From: Symbiodinium natans | Lineage: Eukaryota; Sar; Dinophyceae; Suessiales; Symbiodiniaceae | Length of the DNA: 64,000 nt | Assembly: GCA_905221605.1 (NCBI GenBank) | Contig: CAJNDS010002139.1 | Coordinates: 436,001-500,000 of the forward strand | Reading direction: 5' to 3' | Part shown: positions 1-13,500 of the stretch, in pieces | Position numbering within the stretch: the stretch's first letter is position 1 | How the letters are laid out: every line of letters starts with the position of its first letter | Translations under genes and position numbers: made by a program | Notes under the pieces: generated by a model | What the model was told of the DNA's origin: nothing | Database searches by the model: none | The model's input: only the letters and a program-made list of their open reading frames with translations

Positions 1-1600
1 AAAACCAACATGCGGGACCCGAAACCTTACAACCCAAAACCGCCCAAAACCCGTAACCCCATGAAAACTCAACCAAAACAGACATCGAACACAGCCTGAA
101 ACCTAAGAAACACCGAGCTCTTCATAATCCCACATTAGGATGGCCCTCAAAACCCTCAGAAATCTATTCCTGAATATGATCTTCTTAAAACCGGTAAGGG
201 AAGATAAAATGTCCCAAGGGCCTACCGAACAAAACATGGTACCCTAAACCCTAAACTCCTAAACCCACGAGTGGCGGCGCCTCATCATCGATCCGGTTCG
301 TTGTGGCGGGTGCTGGGCGACGTGCTGCAAAGCGGCCACTGGATCCACAACAGTCCTGCCGTGCAACTGTGGGGGGGGCGGGGGGCATCAAGGGCTCTGC
401 AGAGTTTAGGCTCGGGTCGAGGGTTTAGGGTTTCGGGTTTCGGGTTGAGGGTCTGGGGTTTAGGGTTGTAGGGGAGAACTGAGAACACTCGCAACTCAAG
501 ACTGCTCCGGGACGCCGCGTCTGAAGGAAACTTAGGTTTTGACGCAGTTGGCGGAAGATTTTGCCCAAGTACATTGGGGCTTACGACAATAGGGGACCCC
601 TAAAATAGACCCCCCAAATAGTGGGCTTCCCTTTTTAATATGGACCCCCCAATAAAGTACCCTGAATATCGTAAACCCCCATAAGGCCCTGTTCTAGATT
701 CGGGTGCCCTTGTAGACATTCAAGTTTTGTTTTGCATAATAGAGCTCTCCTAAGTGTTGCAAAGGATTCCCCCGCCCCCCCTCCCCCCCCCCCCCCCAAA
801 AAAAAAGACCCTCCATGCAGAACGCCTTCACATCCTTCCCGCAGCCACTGCAAACATCACTCCATGAGCGAACACATCCGACCTCCGAGAAGTAACATCC
901 TTTACGCGGCGAGTCCCAAGATTTCCCAAGGCTCCAAAGGTGGTTCTCGCTGGAGCCGCTGGAGGACTCGACACCCTGAAACCCTTAACCCCCTCAGTGG
1001 TTCGGGCTTGAGGCGGGTTAGGGGTTTTGGTGTTTGGGGGGTCCTGGTTGGAAACTGTCCCCATGGCGGAAGGGCACGTAGACAGCGGGAACGCAATCAG
1101 ATTCTTCTTTGGGCAGCTGCGGCAGAGCAGACTAGGTGTTTGTAGAACTCGGGAACCGGGTACGGACCTTGCAGTCCTTTATATACCCTAAACCCTAAAC
1201 CCTAAACCCTAAACCCTAATCTTGGACCCTCGGGTTGTACCCCAGGGTTTGGAAACCCTTTCTAAAGATCCTCTGAGAAAATATAAGGTACATATTAGGA
1301 ATATGTTCAGGGAACCTCTTCGTCTTAGTTGTCCAGTAACCTGGGGGAGATTAAAGGTTAACCTCTGATTTTTGTGGGGATTAGCATACCCCAAAAAGGT
1401 TTAAAGTTAAAGGTTACCTACTCTACTACTCAGTAGTGGTGCGTCCTTAGGGGTGCTAGTTTTGACTCCCTTGCCACGAGCCTTGCGCCCAAGCTTTCTA
1501 GGCCCTAAACTCTAGACCCGGTATGGTTTGAGGAGCATATTCTGTAAACCCTAAACCCAAAACCCTAAACCCTATACCCTAAAAACCCTAGCCCTGAACC
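1..1600. other. No secure gene; telomeric remnants and a family H MITE
   Basis: Holds scattered CCCTAAA units (245-260, 1186-1218, 1543-1590), a C/A run at 768-806 and the family H element at 575-683. The short frames here are not convincing. Confidence 0.6.
575..683. mobile_element. MITE-like element, family H copy 1
   Basis: Ends GGGGCTTACGA and (inverted) ATCGTAAACCCCC. The internal GGACCCCCCAATAA(A/G)GTAC is shared with copy 2 at 19626-19738. Confidence 0.6.
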
Positions 1601-1606
1601 CTCAAA

Positions 1607-3411
1607 GCCCTTCGGAAGATGGGAGGTTCAAGCTCTGAGGGTCTTGCGGTGCAAGCCCAAGGCTTTTATTGATGCTGTCAAGGTTTAGGGTTTAGGGATT
1701 AGGGTTTAGGTTTTAGGGTTGCAAATTTTATGACCCAAACACCCTACTTGGTAGCCCCGTAACCAGATCGGGTAGCCGTTTTTTTGGGGGAGGGGGGGGG
1801 GGGGGGTGGTGCTTATTTTACAAGGGAACCTTGAATCCAACGCCCTAAACCCTACACCCTCAAACCTAAACCCTAAACCCTAAACCCTACTGTAAACCTG
1901 AACAGTTTCTACTACCTCAAATGTGGCTGTCGGGGAGTTCAAATTGGAAGGCGCACCAGGCAGATGAGGCTAGAAGCCCTCCAGACCCATGTGTTTGGGG
2001 CGTTTTCGGGTTTGGGGTTTATAGGGTTTAGGGTTTAGGGTTTCGGGTTTCGGGTTTCGGGTTTCGGGTTTCGGGTTTCGGGTTTCGGGTTTCGGGTTTA
2101 GGGTTTAGGGTTTAGGGTTTAGGGTTTAGGGCGACTGTTCCGGGAAGGCGGCCCGGGGCCGACACTCAACCCCCACGCTCCAAAGCCCGATCCTAAATCG
2201 CAAACCCCATGGCCCAAACGCAGCAAAACCCCAACCCTAAACCCTAAACCCTACACCCTACACCCTACACCCTAAACCCTAAACCCTAAACCCTATAGAC
2301 CCCAAACCATACTCCTAACTCCTAAACCCCAAAGGCAACAATCTTGTGCTACCCAGAGGCGGCATCCGCCTCGGCGGCTCTTTCTGCCATACGAAGCTTC
2401 TCCTCGCGGCAGTTTCGGGCTAGGGGGTTTAAAGTTTAGGGTTTAGGGTTTAGGAATAAGGGTTTAGGGTTTAGGGCTTACAGCTTAGGGCTTAGGGGTT
2501 CAGGGCTTAGCCCTAAGGACAGCTGCCACCCTAAATCCTAAATCACCGTAGACCTTGAAACACTCAATGCCGCATAGGCGCTGGGACTTCTGGCATCTTA
2601 AAGCTCCATAATCAAGCTTGTCGGTTTAGAATCCTGGCTGCTCACCCTGCACACCCAGCTGTAGATGATTGTCACCTTGCACTGGGACGTCCCCGAGTGT
2701 CATGCCACTTGCAGCGGACCCTGTTTTCTCATGATGGGGCGATGCTGCAAAATGATCGACTGACCCTGCAGCTGGAATGTGTCCCCTGCCGAGGAGAATG
2801 TGTTGGTGTTGCCGATGGCTACTTGGTGGTCCAAGTATCACCACATGTCGAGAGTCTCAGAAGTCGGGTAGATGTCCATTTTCAATCTCTTCCATCAACT
2901 TGAGCCAAGCCATAAAGCCTAAACCCTGAACCCTAAACCCTAAACCCTAAACCCATGATTTGCCCGAGTTGCGCTTCTGGTGTTTCAGCGCGTAGCTGCA
3001 AAAGCAAGAAAGCGAGAGTCGCTTGTGCCGGGAGGCGTGAAGGAGCCACACTGCGCACCTCAACCCTGCGCGGTGGGGTTGAGGGTTGAGGGTTTAGGGT
3101 TTGGGGTTTGGGGTTTGGGGTTTGGGGTGTGGGGTTTGGGATTTGGGGCTTGGGGCTTCGGAACAAACCCAGACCACCTAGGACCTCTAAAAGCCCCCAA
3201 CATCTCGGTGCATCAGCCCGGCAAGCTGCCCGAATGTAGCGAGGCGAAAAGATTCCTCGAGGAGTGGATCTTGAGTTGTGGGTTGACATGAATTTAACGC
3301 CTCAGCCGGAGACATAAACTCCCGCTTCCCTAAGAACACACCTGTCCCATCCTGAGTACACCGGTAAGGAAAAGCCCTAAACCCTAAACCCTAAACCCTA
3401 AACCCTAAACC

Positions 3412-3457
<46 letters not shown>

Positions 3458-6400
3458 ACCCTAAACCCTGAACCGTACCTCTTTTGAGGAATGTCATGGT
3501 CCAGGTTTCTATTGTCGTGAAGTCCTTTCACTTGCAAGGTACATAACAGGGCCCACCATCGAACGCGCGCCGCAGGCTAAGGGGGCGAGGGCCTAAACCC
3601 TAAACCCTAAACCCTAAACCCTAAACCATAAATCCCTAACCCCTAAACCCTAACCCTGAGCCCTAAGCCCTAAGCCCTAAGCCCTAAGCCCTAAGCCCTA
3701 AGCCCTAAGCCCTAAGCCCTAAGCCCTAAGCCCTAAGCCCTAAGCCCTAAGCCCTAAACCCTGGTGAGTCGATCTCCTCAGCTTGCCTGCGAGCAGTCTC
3801 CTTGCAATGCCGGGAGTTTTCCGGGGGCGCTCTCCGGGGCCTTCAAGTTTTAGGGTTTAGGGCATTGGGTCAAGGGTTTAGTTTAGAATCCCAGGAAACC
3901 CTAAGCCCCCTAAGCCTCAGTTCCCTAAACTGGATGGTCTTTACATTGGGGGCTCTATCGGGCTTTTAGCATTTCGAGCTTTGAGGGGCTTTGAGCTGGG
4001 CGGGTGAGTGCGCGGCTTAGAGTAGCGCAGCTCTGTCAAGCAGGTAGCTCTTGCGTGTTCCAAGCTCGAGAATGTAGATGGCTTTGAGCAACCAAAGCCA
4101 GTAAAGAGCGCATGCACATCCAAGAGAGGTTTTAAGCCTATGCAAGTAAGAATGCAGATGCATATGCGGTGTGCTAGAGTCTGCTAGAGCCAATGCACAC
4201 TTATAGTAGGCTTGCAAGGGCCCTTATCCCCCAATGGTAGGATCCTTATGCTTATGTGATTTCAAGGGCCTGCTCTCATGAGTTTAAGAACCAACTCGTT
4301 GGAACCGTAAGATCAACAAAACCAACACAGGGGCCTTCATAACTAGAATGGGGTTTTTGGGGGTTGTTTTAGTCTTCTTATAAAGGGACCATAAGGGGAT
4401 AACAATTTAGTAATTATTCCGACCCCTATATTAACCCGGCTGGGGCTTTGGGATGAAGGCCAAATGGATCGTGGATGGTCTGACCTTTGGCTCAACTAAA
4501 ATTAGGGTTTAGGGTTTAGGGTTTAGGGTTTAGGGTTTAGGGTTTAGGGGTTCAGGGTTAGGGCCCTTAAACCCGTAGAAGATTTGAGTACTTAAGCAGA
4601 AGGACCTTGCACGCCAATATCTTGCTCTCACCTTGCTTGAGAGACCACTCCTTGCGAAAGCTTAAGATCACTGCCTTGGCAGTTTCCCAAGCGGTTTAGG
4701 GTTTAGGGTTTAGGGTTTAGGGTTTAGGGTTTAGGGTTTAGGGTTTAGGGTTCCACGGAGATTCGACCCAAAGTCTCAGGCCTGCTGACGGGGTTTCGGG
4801 TTTAGGTTTGTTGATAGGGTTTAGGGTTTGGGGTTTGGGGTTTGGGTTTTAGGGTTTAGGGTTTAGGGTTTATGGTTTAGGGTTTAGAGGGTATAGGGTT
4901 TAGGGTCTACGGCTTGTAGGGTATAATATAGGGTTTAGGGTTTAGGGCTTGGGGTCTTGCTCTGGCTAGTAGGGAGTCAGGGAATGGGCCAATTGCAAAA
5001 TAATGCTTCATGGGGCTTTGCAGAAAATCGACTGGGATGTTCCCCCTGATACTAACAGTCCTTAATAGGCATTATGCTCTGATCCCTATTAAGGACTGTT
5101 AGTCAAAGGGGGGCATCTCAAGGACTCACTATTCTTACTATTTCTTCATTCCCTACGAACCACTGGAAAGTAAAGCACCCCCTCCTGCTGCTTGACGTGG
5201 TCGGCGACACGCAGCAGCTGCGTGTGCTCCGAGTCCTCTACTCTGGTAGCTAAGGGCTCTGTTTTCGAGGCTCTCGCCGAGGCGTCCAGGGTTTAGGGCG
5301 TTTACGGCTACGAGTTCGGGCGGTTTGGAATCTGGGGCGTGCGATTGCCAACATAACCAAGGCACAAGCCAAACCTTCACAAGCTTTGAGCCCCGAGGCC
5401 TAGAGACTAAAAACCCCAAAACCCTAAAAACAATGAAAATCCTGAAAACCCCTGAAACCCTGAAAACCCTAAAAACCCCTGAAAACCCTAAAAACCCTAA
5501 AAGCCCTAAAACCCTAAACCTACCATATCTCCGCCCTGGAGGCACTGAGGCCACCTCTACGTCCTCTGGAGACCGCTATGACCGTGTAAGGGCAACATAC
5601 GGATGATTATGCTTTGCTTGTTTGGGAGGGTTCTTGAGCAAAGTAGTAGGACCCTCATCCCCCAAGGGCTCTCCGATGTCTCAGATGTCCCGCAGCCTTA
5701 GCTATAAACCCTAAACCCAGTTTACACATGCAAACGGAGAAGCCCCAAGCCCTGAACTCGGAATGCCTTCAAGCCCCAAGCCCGGAACTTCTGGTTTAGG
5801 GTTCAGGGTTTAGGGTTTAGGGTTTTGGGTTTAGGGTTTAAGGTTTAGGGGGTCTGGCCTTTGCGGCTAGTGCTGCCCGAAGCTGCTCCACCTGCGCCGG
5901 GCCAATTGCAGGTTTTTGGTTGTTAGGGTTTACAGGGTTTAGGGTTCAGGGTTTAGGGGTATCGGGTTTAGGGTTCAGGGTTCAGGGTTTAGGGTTTAAT
6001 TCGGCTTTTCAGGGTTTAGCGTTTCGTGGAGGTTCATTGATGTTGGGGTGCAGGACTTCGGTTATTAGGGACTTTTGGGTGCAACAGATCCCAGCAGACA
6101 CCTTCGTTGTTGCACAGAGGTGGAGGAAACCGAAAACGGTATGAGGCAAAGTCCACTCATCCGGAATATGTGCGCGCTTGACGTGCATCTTGCCCAAAAC
6201 CCTAAGCCTGAAACCCTGAACCCCACGGTGGTAAGCATCAAGGTCTTTCCTGAGTTCCGTTCTCTCTCCGAGACCTACATGATGTGCATCTGGATGGGCC
6301 CCTTCTATTCATCGACTCCGAGACCTCCCTTGTTGAGGCGTTAAGGGGGGAAAGGCTTAGGGTCTAGGGTTTTGGGGTTTAGGGGGTTCGGGGTTGCCTC

Positions 6401-9400
6401 TGGTTCTTGGACCGGATAGCGCAAGCTGAAGGACTCTTGGGCTGGACAGCTCAAAGCTGCCCTACGAGACAGGTATGTTCTAGGGTTCTCAAGGGAGGGG
6501 GGGGGTCAAGGGGGGGTAGGTACCTGGGGAGCCTTGGGGAAGCCTAGGGAGCCTTAGGGAGTAGTGTGGAAGTATTCGGGAACCTTGGGTTACATAGCCC
6601 CCTTGAACCACCCTCCCTTCAGAACCCTACATTGTGCTGGCGCACGGGACCTCACCAAAGCGGGGCGACGCGATGTGCAAAAAACACAGAAAACCTTCCT
6701 GTAGTGCACCCGATAGGCACTCACATTGTGTTCCTTCCTTTCTTCTTCTTTAATCAACCCTAAACCCTAAACCCTAAACCCTAAACCCTAAACCCTAAAC
6801 CCTAAACCCTAAACCCTAAACCCTAAACTCGTGCTTCCGCACTTTCTTTCTCTCGTCCTGAATTCTCTCGTTCACAACATCTGGAGCCCAAAAAAGCTGC
6901 CATTCGGAGCCTGCGAAAATAATGTGTAGGGTTTAGGGTTTAGGGTTTAGGGCTTAGGGTTTTGGGTTTAGGGTTTAGGGCTTAGGGTTTGGGGTTTTGG
7001 GTTCGGGGTTTGGGGTTTAGGGTTTAGGCTTTGGGAATTGGAACTTGCTTCTCATGCTTCACAATCTTGGGATGCCCCCTCCCGTATCCTCACGCACCAT
7101 ACGCAAGACCGTTCACGAACGAAGCAACTGCGATAAGCCCCCCCAGTCTCCTCCAGAAGAACCCTAAACCCTAAACCCTAAACCCTAAACCCTAAACCCT
7201 AAACCCTAAACCCCAAACCCCAGACCCCAAACCCCAAACCCCAAACCCTAAACCCCCAAACCTCCGCTTGGAGTCGATGGGACTCGGCCGAGGCGGCCTC
7301 CAGGGCTCTTCGGTTGGGGGCTTGAGGGGTTTAGGGGTTTGAGGGTTTATGCAAGATGTCATCGGACGTCCCATGCGAGAAGAACGCAAGAGATCCTTAG
7401 CGAAGAAGTGAATTATCAATTGACTGGTTTGAGGGTTTAGGGATTCAAGGGTTTGAGGGTTTGAGGGTGTACTTGAGGGGTTTAGGGGTTTGAGGGTTTG
7501 AGGGTTTCAAGGGTTTGAGGGTTTGAGGGTTTGAGGGTTTACTTGAGGGGTTTAGGGGTTTGAGGGTTTAGGGATTCAAGGGTTTGAGGGTTTCAGGGTT
7601 TACTTGAGGGGTTTAAGGGTTTGAGGGTTTGAGGGTTTCAAGGGTTTCAGGGTTTGGGGTTGCAGGTCTAGGGTTTCAGGGGTTTGAGGGGTTTAAGGGT
7701 TTGAGGGTTCAGGGTTTAGGGTTTCAGGGGTTTGAGGGTTTAGGGCTTCAGGGGTTTGAGGTGTTTTGGGTTTAGGGGTTTAGGGCTTAGGGTTTCGGGG
7801 TCTCGGGTTTAGGCTTTCGGGACTTAGGGGTTCAGGGGTTCAGAACTTTAGGGGGGGGGGGGTGTGGGGTTGGGGACGTATTGGAGAGTTCAAGGAAATT
7901 TTGGGGTTTAGGGTTCAGAGTGCAGGGTTTAGGGTTGAGGGTTTTGGGTCACCGCTTTGTCTCAGATGTTCAATGTGTTCCAAGTGTCACCTGTGCATAT
8001 TCGATATGTGAATTAGGTTGTGCTGGCTCTGGTTTTGCCTCTCTGTGAGTGTTCGGGTGAAGGGGGGGTTTTGGGGCGGGCATGTCTGCATACTACTGCG
8101 TGCTTTTCTGCCGCAACCTGCTGCAAACCCCAAACCCTTTACTGTACTAGATTCCTAGATGCTCAGAACTGCATCCCTCACTGAGGAACCCAGGGGCTTA
8201 GGGCGAAATTCTTGCTTCAGGGAACACGAAGCGGGGTTCGAGGACCCTGAAGCCCAAACTCCACAACCCCTGCACACTTAGACCCCTAACCCTAACCCCT
8301 AAAATCTAAACCCTGAAACCTAAGCTAGAAACCCCTGAACCCCTATTCGCCCCTAAACCCCTATCCCTAAAGCCCAAATCCTAAACCCCTCATTCATCCC
8401 TAAACCCCTATCGCTAAACCCCTCAACCCGAAAGCCCTAATTGCTAAACGCCTGAACCCCGAAACCCCTCACCCTAAGCCCCGGAACCTGCAAACCCCAA
8501 CGAAGGCCTGGAGGCTCCCAAAGAAAACCTGAACCCCAAACCCTAAACCCTAAGGGTCCATGTACCTAAATAGGGAACACTTGGCTCTTAACGTACCTCC
8601 TATACAGGGACGTTAAGGCCCAAGTATCCCCTATTTAGGTACATGGACCCTTAGGGCGAAATCCTATCAAGCCCTAAACCCGAAATCCGAAACCCTGTCC
8701 CCTAAACAGCAAAGCCCCCCAAAGTTCTAAACCCTGTACCCTAAGCCCTAAGCCCTAAGCCCTAAGCCCTAAACCCTAAACCCTAAACCCTGAACCCTAA
8801 TCCCTGAAGCCCCCCAAAGTTCTGGAGGCCCTCTGGGGCGCGCCTGCAGTTGCGCCAGAAGGGCCGAAGGCGACCTGCATTCCCAAGCTGAGGATTTTTT
8901 AGGGGTTTAGGATGTAGGGGGTTTAGGGGGTTTAGGGCTTAGGGTTAGGGTTTTGAGGGTTTTTAGGGTTTAGGGGGTTTAGGGGGTTTAGGGGAGGGCT
9001 TACTGCTAGGGTTTTGGGGTTTAGGGTTTGAAGGGTTTACGGTTTAGGGGGTTTAAAAGGGTTTATGGTTTAGGGTTTGAAGGGTTGAAGGGTTGAGGGG
9101 GTTTAGGGGGTTTAGGGGGTTTAGGCGGTTTAGGGGGTTTAGGGGGTTTGCGAAGCATCTGCCAAAAAAACTATCTACATCTTATGCACATGCGCATGCA
9201 TGAACAGACAGCTTCGACGAAACACCCTTTCAAGCAGCCGCGCCCCTACACGAAACAACCCCAAGCCCTAAGCCCTAAGCCCTAAGCCCTAAGCCCTAAG
9301 CCCTAAGCCACAAGCCCTAAGCCCTAAGCCCTAAGCCCTAAGCCCTAAACCCTAAACCCTAAACCCTAAACCCTAAACCCTAAACCCTAAACCCTAAACC

Positions 9401-9574
9401 CTAACCCTAAACCCTCAACCCTAAACTCAGAACCCATCAGTCCCTTTCGAAGGCCCTGGCAGGCCGGCTGTCATGAGGAAGTGCTCCTGACGGGAGAACT
9501 CAACCAGAAACAGTACATCAACACAAACGCGCACACACACACACAAACAAACACACACGCACAAAGAACAAGCA

Positions 9575-9612
<38 letters not shown>

Positions 9613-10478
9613 GTCCGAATACGGGTCTACTCGCGCAGCTTGCGGATTGGCACACACACACACACACAAAACACAAAGCAAAGCAAAAGCAGACAGGCCC
9701 AAACCTTCCTAAACCCTCAACACACACACATGCAAAAAACAACCCTAAACCCTAAACCCTAAACCCTAAACCCTAAAACCTAAACCCTAAACCCTAAACC
9801 CTAAACCCTAAACCCTAAACCCTAAATCCTAAACCCTAAACCCTAAACCAGAGAGAAGAACTCCCGGCGGACGTGGCTCCTCCCCGGGGGCTCCAGTGGA
9901 CAGGTCGCGGCCCTCCACCTGGGAGTTGATCGACACTGGGGGCTTAGGGTTTGGGGTTAGGGGTTTTGGGGTTTGGGGTTTGGGGTTTAGGGTTTGGAGT
10001 TTAGGACTTAGGGTTTAGGGTTCAGGGTATTGGGCTCATATTTGGCTGAGGCTTCAGAGTTCATAGAGGGTCTTCCTAGGCTTTAAGGTCTGAATGGGCT
10101 TTCGGGTCTTACTTTAAGGTCTGAATGGGATTTCCGGTCTTAATGGGCTTTAAGGTCTACAGAATGTAAGGTTTAGTGTTTAGATTCGGGGGCTTTCTGT
10201 CCGTGCCTTGTTGGGAGTGGTATAGTATTTAGTCCTTGTTGTTTTGGTCGTTTAAGGAATGGCTTTAGGGTTGCTGAGAAGGCGGCGCTAGGGTTTTGCG
10301 CGTGGGCGTTTGTCCTGCAACCCCCCCCCCCAGATCTAGAATCAAGATGACGATATGTGTGCGTTCTCTAAAAATAAACGAACATTGTAGCTCGAATAAA
10401 AACATTGTAGCTCGAATGAGACGTGTAGGGCGCCTAGATCCCAAACCCTTGGTTGAGGGCCTTGCAGAAACTCCTCCC

Positions 10479-10514
<36 letters not shown>

Positions 10515-13500
10515 AATAAAAAAACCTAAAAGAACAACAATAGTATGTAATAATAATATACCAAACATTCTTCCTCACAAAGCAATATAGGGAGTTTTTT
10601 TCACACGTTTTGGGAGTTCTTAAGCACATAGTGCGTCTTAGGGCTTCAGACCCGGGTCCCGGGCAACGCTCATGGCTCCGCGGAGAGCCCTAAGGGCAGG
10701 TGGCTCAGAAGTCTGGAGCAAACCGAACCCTCGCCCCTGCATCTTAGGACCTACATTTAGGGCTTCTGAACGTTAAAGAACCCTAAATTTTAACGTTTAA
10801 AAACCCTAGAATTTGCCTAGAATCCCTAAAGCTTCTCAACCATTCCATAGTGCCTTCTCAACCCTGAACCCTAAACCCTGGTGTAACAAAGGCAATGGGC
10901 ACCTAAAGTTCTCCACATAGGGAGGTGAGACAGACACTTCGAGCCAGCAGTTTAGGGTTTAGGGTGGGAAATTAGGGTTTAGGGTTTAGGGTTTAGGATT
11001 TAGGGTTTAGGGGTTTAGGCGCAAGAAAGGGAAAAAGGGTTGAGGGTTTAGGGTGCATATAGGGTCGCTGCTTAGGGACAGAGGAGCGGGGTCTGAAGGG
11101 TGGAGGGTTTCCCTCCACTCCCAAACCCAACCCAAAGGCTGGGGCTTGAGACTCCGAAGCCTGGGCTTCTGAAGTTTTGTTGGTTTTTAGGTTTGGGGTT
11201 TAGGGTTTAGGGTTTAGTGTTTAGGTTGATTTTTTTGGTTTTTGTTAGGGGGGGGGGGGGCGCCACAACATCTTGCAAAGAGCAGGTTCGGGGTTTCATC
11301 AGGAAGACCCTTGAAAAATAACCGTCAACCCCCCTTGAGCCCCCTTTGTTTGGGGCTTCGGCTTTAGGGTTTAGGAGCTTCTCCCTTGTGGAAAATTCAA
11401 GCTTTACGCTTAACCCTAAACCCTAAACCCTAAACCCTAAACCCTAAACCCTAAACCCTAAACCCTAAACCCTAAACCCTAAACCCTAAACCCTAAACCC
11501 TAAACCCTAAACCCTAAACCCAATCTAGAGTAGATGGGCCGGGGGTTCAGGTGGGGCCTTGCGGGTTTAGGACTTCGGAAGTGTCACAAACAAAGGTCCC
11601 TGAACCTTGGAGCCGTAAAGCCCTCAATCCTGAACCCTAGGGTTTAGGGTTTGGGGTTTAGGGTTTAGGGCTTAGGGCTTAGGGCTTAGGGCTTGGGGCC
11701 CTGAACCAGACCTTGCAAGCTTTTTGCAGAGCTCGCGCTGTAGATCGCGATCCTACTCTGGTGCCCCGCCATCCGCGAGGTCCACAGCAATCTCCGGATC
11801 GGCAAGACTTTTCAGGCAGTGTACGGTTTAGGGCTTAGGGCTTAGGGCTTAGGGCTTAGGGCTTAGGGTTTAGGGTTTAGGGTTATAAGGTTTAGGGCTT
11901 AGCACTGAAAAGGAGCTGCGACGCCTTGCACGTGTGACCTGGTTCCAAGGGCCGCCTCCTACGGCGGAGGCGGGAAAGGGTTTTCGGGGTTTAGGGCTAC
12001 TGGGGTCGAGGGTTAGGGCCCGCAACCCTAAAACCCAAAACCCCGAACAAACCCTCTAAAGCCGTAAACAAGCCCTTCAACCCCTCTATGGCTCATACGG
12101 TGAAGGGCTCGGTTGCCGAGCCGGACGGTGCTCCGGAATTCAAGGCAGAACGCCTTGAGTCTTTAAGGGGAAGCAGGCGGGCGTGATGCTCGAGACTTGT
12201 GCTGGCAGCCCTCAGGGTTTAGGATTTTTTGCTGGTCTTCAGACTTTTCAGTTTCCCTACACCCAGGAGGGAGAACATTCTTCCCAGGTCACAAGGTTTA
12301 ACGCCTCAAGGGCAATATCGTTCCCCCCTAATGAATTCAGCCACTAAGATAAGGATGCTGGTATTGAGGGTCTTGGCAGGGTGCTTGGTGAGTCTTGCTT
12401 TGGCCCGACGGATTTGTGGCACTTGGAGTGTTGGTCTGCAATTTCGGGGTTGAAAGGAAGGTGGGCGCTCTTCATAGGATCCACAGAACCCTTACAAGGC
12501 TTAGGGCTTAGGAATGGCTTCGGTTGTTTGCACGGGGGTAGAACGCCCTTTAAACCTTCAGCCCTACACCGCACCCCAAACCTGAACTCTTCTTGAAAAC
12601 CCTAAATGTGTAACCATTCTGGCCCCCCGTATACACTGCTTGAAAGAACTTACCCTCAATCCTGAACCCTAAAGCCTAAACCCCTAAAGTACGGTCTAGA
12701 AAACCCTAATCCCTGGCTTGGTACGTTGCAGCGGTCTGTACATGCACGCGGGGAAGGGCGCGATGGCATACTCTCAGGCAGTCGGACGGTGTTTAGGGTT
12801 TAGGGGTTTTGGGGTTTAGGGGTTTAGGGTTTCGGGTTTAGGGTTTAGGGTCCGGAGGTGTCATCCACACTAGGTTTCGGGTCTCTCCGGGGTTCAGAGG
12901 CGTAGGGGTCCAGGTGTCTGCGGCTTTACTAGACCCAGGAGTAACCTAGAAGGGGCACCCTTTTTTGGCTTTCAGGGGATTATAAAAGAACCCCAACCCT
13001 AAAACAAGCAAATGAGGGCTTACTCCGGGTCCTAGGTGAAGATGATTTAAGCTAGGCCTGCGTGTTGCCTTGCGCACTCCGTCCGCAGCAGCTGCCATCA
13101 AAAGATGAATTTCGTGCCGCTCAGGTCACGGCGGGGCCTATGGCAGGAACCAAGAGGATGCAGCAACTTAGGGTTTAGGGATTGGGGTTTGGGGTTTGGG
13201 GTTTAAGGTTTACATAGGGTTTGGGGTTTGGGGTTTAGGGTTTCGGGTTTGGGGTTTGGGGTTTAGGGGATACTAAAGCCTAAAACCCCCGAAGCCCTAA
13301 ACCCCTAATGCGAACCCTTGTACCTCTTCTACCTCTGGAGAGCTGGCAAACAAGAAGGGGAGGAGGGGGGGGGGGCCTTTGCTCTTTGAAGGGCGAGAAA
13401 GAAGCCAAACCAAGCCCTAAAGAGTCGGCTCCACACCCCTGGGCCATCCTATGCCCGCCCCCTAAACTTGGGTTTTGGGTTTGGGTTTTTTGACCTGAAG

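Noticed and set aside
9427-9762. Thr/His- or Cys/Val-rich frames
   Set aside because: Produced by CA microsatellite; only the 75-nt island 9436-9510 looks coding.
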